From Salinicoccus cyprini (GTDB taxonomy: Bacteria; Bacillota; Bacilli; Staphylococcales; Salinicoccaceae): DNA of 64,000 nucleotides. Shown here piece by piece: positions 63,295-64,000 of the stretch. Position numbers and translations under genes: made by a program. The notes beneath the pieces are model-generated. The model saw only the letters and a program-made list of their open reading frames with translations. It was not told the origin of the DNA and made no database searches. The first letter of the stretch is position 1. The number at the start of each line of letters is the position of its first letter. The stretch is taken from contig NZ_VMSJ01000004.1 of NCBI RefSeq assembly GCF_007713705.1, positions 186,001 through 250,000 of the forward strand. The letters run 5' to 3'.

Positions 63295-63607
63295 TCCTCA
63301 GCTGGTTCACCATGATGATATCACTCACTTCCTCTTCAGTCATATATTCGCCCGTTTTGACGATCTGGTCATCAATGACTGTAATGGGTAGAATTTCGAC
63401 ACCCTTTTCCTTGATCTTCGATATGATGCTTTTATTCTCGATGAACGCGTTTGGGGCGCTGCTTAGATTGAATCGTTCCACATTGATATCGCTATCCTTG
63501 AGCGCTTCAACCAGCTGGTTCACTCTAATGAGTTTCTCATCAGGCGACGGCCCGCATATTCCTGTGGAACAGCACATTTCTTCTTCATAAAACTTCACTT
63601 CCAGCAT
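63260..63607 (-). CDS. arsD: ArsD metallochaperone
   Basis: 115 residues from ATG at 63607 behind AAAGGTG. MLEVKFYEEEMCCSTGICGPSPDEKLI carries the conserved Cys pair and third Cys (about 11, 12 and 17) that hold As(III). A second vicinal set lies in the C-terminal GGCCGGDGCC. The thioredoxin-like core contains ILPITVIDDQIVKTGEY near 72. ArsD binds arsenite and hands it to ArsA, raising its ATPase affinity. First gene of the operon. Confidence 0.93.
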   Translation of the reverse strand: MLEVKFYEEEMCCSTGICGPSPDEKLIRVNQLVEALKDSDINVERFNLSSAPNAFIENKSIISKIKEKGVEILPITVIDDQIVKTGEYMTEEEVSDIIMVNQLRNGGCCGGDGCC

Positions 63608-63643
63608 ATCCAACACACCTTTTCCATTGATTATATTTCATAC

Positions 63644-63678
63644 ATAGATTATCATCTATATAGATTTTTGTCTATATA
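63644..63678 (-). promoter_or_regulatory. Tandem inverted repeats before arsD (candidate ArsR operators)
   Basis: Two overlapping dyads: ATAGAT-TATC-ATCTAT (63644-63659) and TATATAGA-TTTTTG-TCTATATA (63657-63678). They lie 37 to 71 bp before the arsD start, where the promoter must be. A TATAGACA/GATAAT pair within them is a possible promoter but its 15-bp spacer is short. Confidence 0.6.
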
Positions 63679-63851
63679 AGTAAAATATAATATGGTTGGC
63701 ATAAGACTATCATTCATATAAAGTTCAAGATTGGCTTTTACATCGGACTGGGTCCAGTGATCTCTCAATAGCATTTATTGATTTGACTCAAATAATCCTT
63801 TTATATGTAATTTAAAGGCTATTTCGCATCTCCAATGCTTCAGGAATAAGC

Positions 63852-63884
63852 AAAGGCTATCCCAGTTGGTATGGAATAGCCTTT
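63852..63884. terminator. Hairpin terminator right of the ars operon
   Basis: Stem AAAGGCTAT.CC / GG.ATAGCCTTT with a short loop. It is placed 48 bp after the stop of a partial minus-strand gene and could end that transcript. 63679-63851 shows no gene. Confidence 0.55.
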
Positions 63885-63931
63885 ATTTGAATGACAGTCA
63901 AAATCATTCACCATTATATTTTGACAGTCTT

Positions 63932-64000
63932 TTATGGTTCATTTGTAATTATCGCTTTCTCTGTCTTCATTTTCACAACCTTAATCAGTGCCATACTGTT
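63932..64000 (-). CDS. C-terminal end of an unidentified gene cut by the window edge
   Basis: The minus strand reads an open frame of 22 codons (NSMALIKVVKMKTEKAII then TNEP) into TAA at 63932-63934. A hairpin just downstream supports a real gene end. Too little is visible to identify it. Confidence 0.35.
   Translation of the reverse strand, partial: NSMALIKVVKMKTEKAIITNEP

Overview
The window looks like chromosomal DNA of a Firmicute in the family Staphylococcaceae, most plausibly a moderately halophilic genus such as Salinicoccus or a relative. The signs are a 4,4'-diaponeurosporene (staphyloxanthin-type) crtP-crtO-crtN-crtQ cluster, an mhqE-mhqD pair with an MhqR-type operator, Gram-positive ribosome binding sites throughout, fairly high GC for this family, and two NhaC-type Na+/H+ antiporters. 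The genus is an inference. No tRNA, rRNA, insertion sequence, CRISPR array or prophage was seen.

Region by region. 1-2660 (minus): quinone-stress pair mhqE-mhqD, and galM. 2870-3540: a Zur-box promoter driving a frameshifted CobW GTPase remnant and the zinc-free ribosomal protein S14. 3680-8030 (plus): a lone peptide-type substrate-binding lipoprotein, an acyl-CoA dehydrogenase and an uncharacterised membrane protein. 8110-20550 (minus): a D-glucarate regulon with gudD, tctABC, kdgD, an 2-oxoglutarate-semialdehyde dehydrogenase, a second DapA-family aldolase, a 2-hydroxyacid dehydrogenase, an unusual enolase-superfamily protein, a permease and a FadR-type GntR regulator. 20850-21990: a HAD dehalogenase-like protein and a hypothetical protein. 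22090-29300 (minus): an eight-gene galactitol-type PTS operon that carries deoC and two zinc alcohol dehydrogenases, headed by a PRD activator. 29690-35450 (plus): the carotenoid cluster and an esterase.

35450-42340 is AT-richer accessory DNA: a sarcosine oxidase-like flavoenzyme with an NhaC transporter, then a possible defence module (GIY-YIG/DUF2075 helicase, MazG-like pyrophosphohydrolase, PD-(D/E)XK nuclease). 42380-53270 (minus) is a two-operon hydantoin-type utilisation locus: OPT transporter, Asp/Glu/hydantoin racemase family, M24 peptidase, AroM, DUF917 and DUF1177 in one operon, and hyuA-hyuB-iclR in the other. 53550-59100 holds a second NhaC antiporter, a MalY/PatB lyase, a DHA2 drug exporter and a class I aminotransferase. 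59576-63607 (minus) is an arsD-arsA-(CoA-disulfide reductase/rhodanese)-arsR operon without arsB in view.

The regulatory wiring is unusually readable. The same operator word recurs at the promoters of each regulon: TTGT-N3-ACAA at three places in the glucarate locus, and GGTTCT-N5-AGAACC in front of both hydantoin operons. MhqR-, Zur- and ArsR-like palindromes sit exactly on or beside promoters with 17-bp spacers. All functions are read from sequence by eye; no database search was run.
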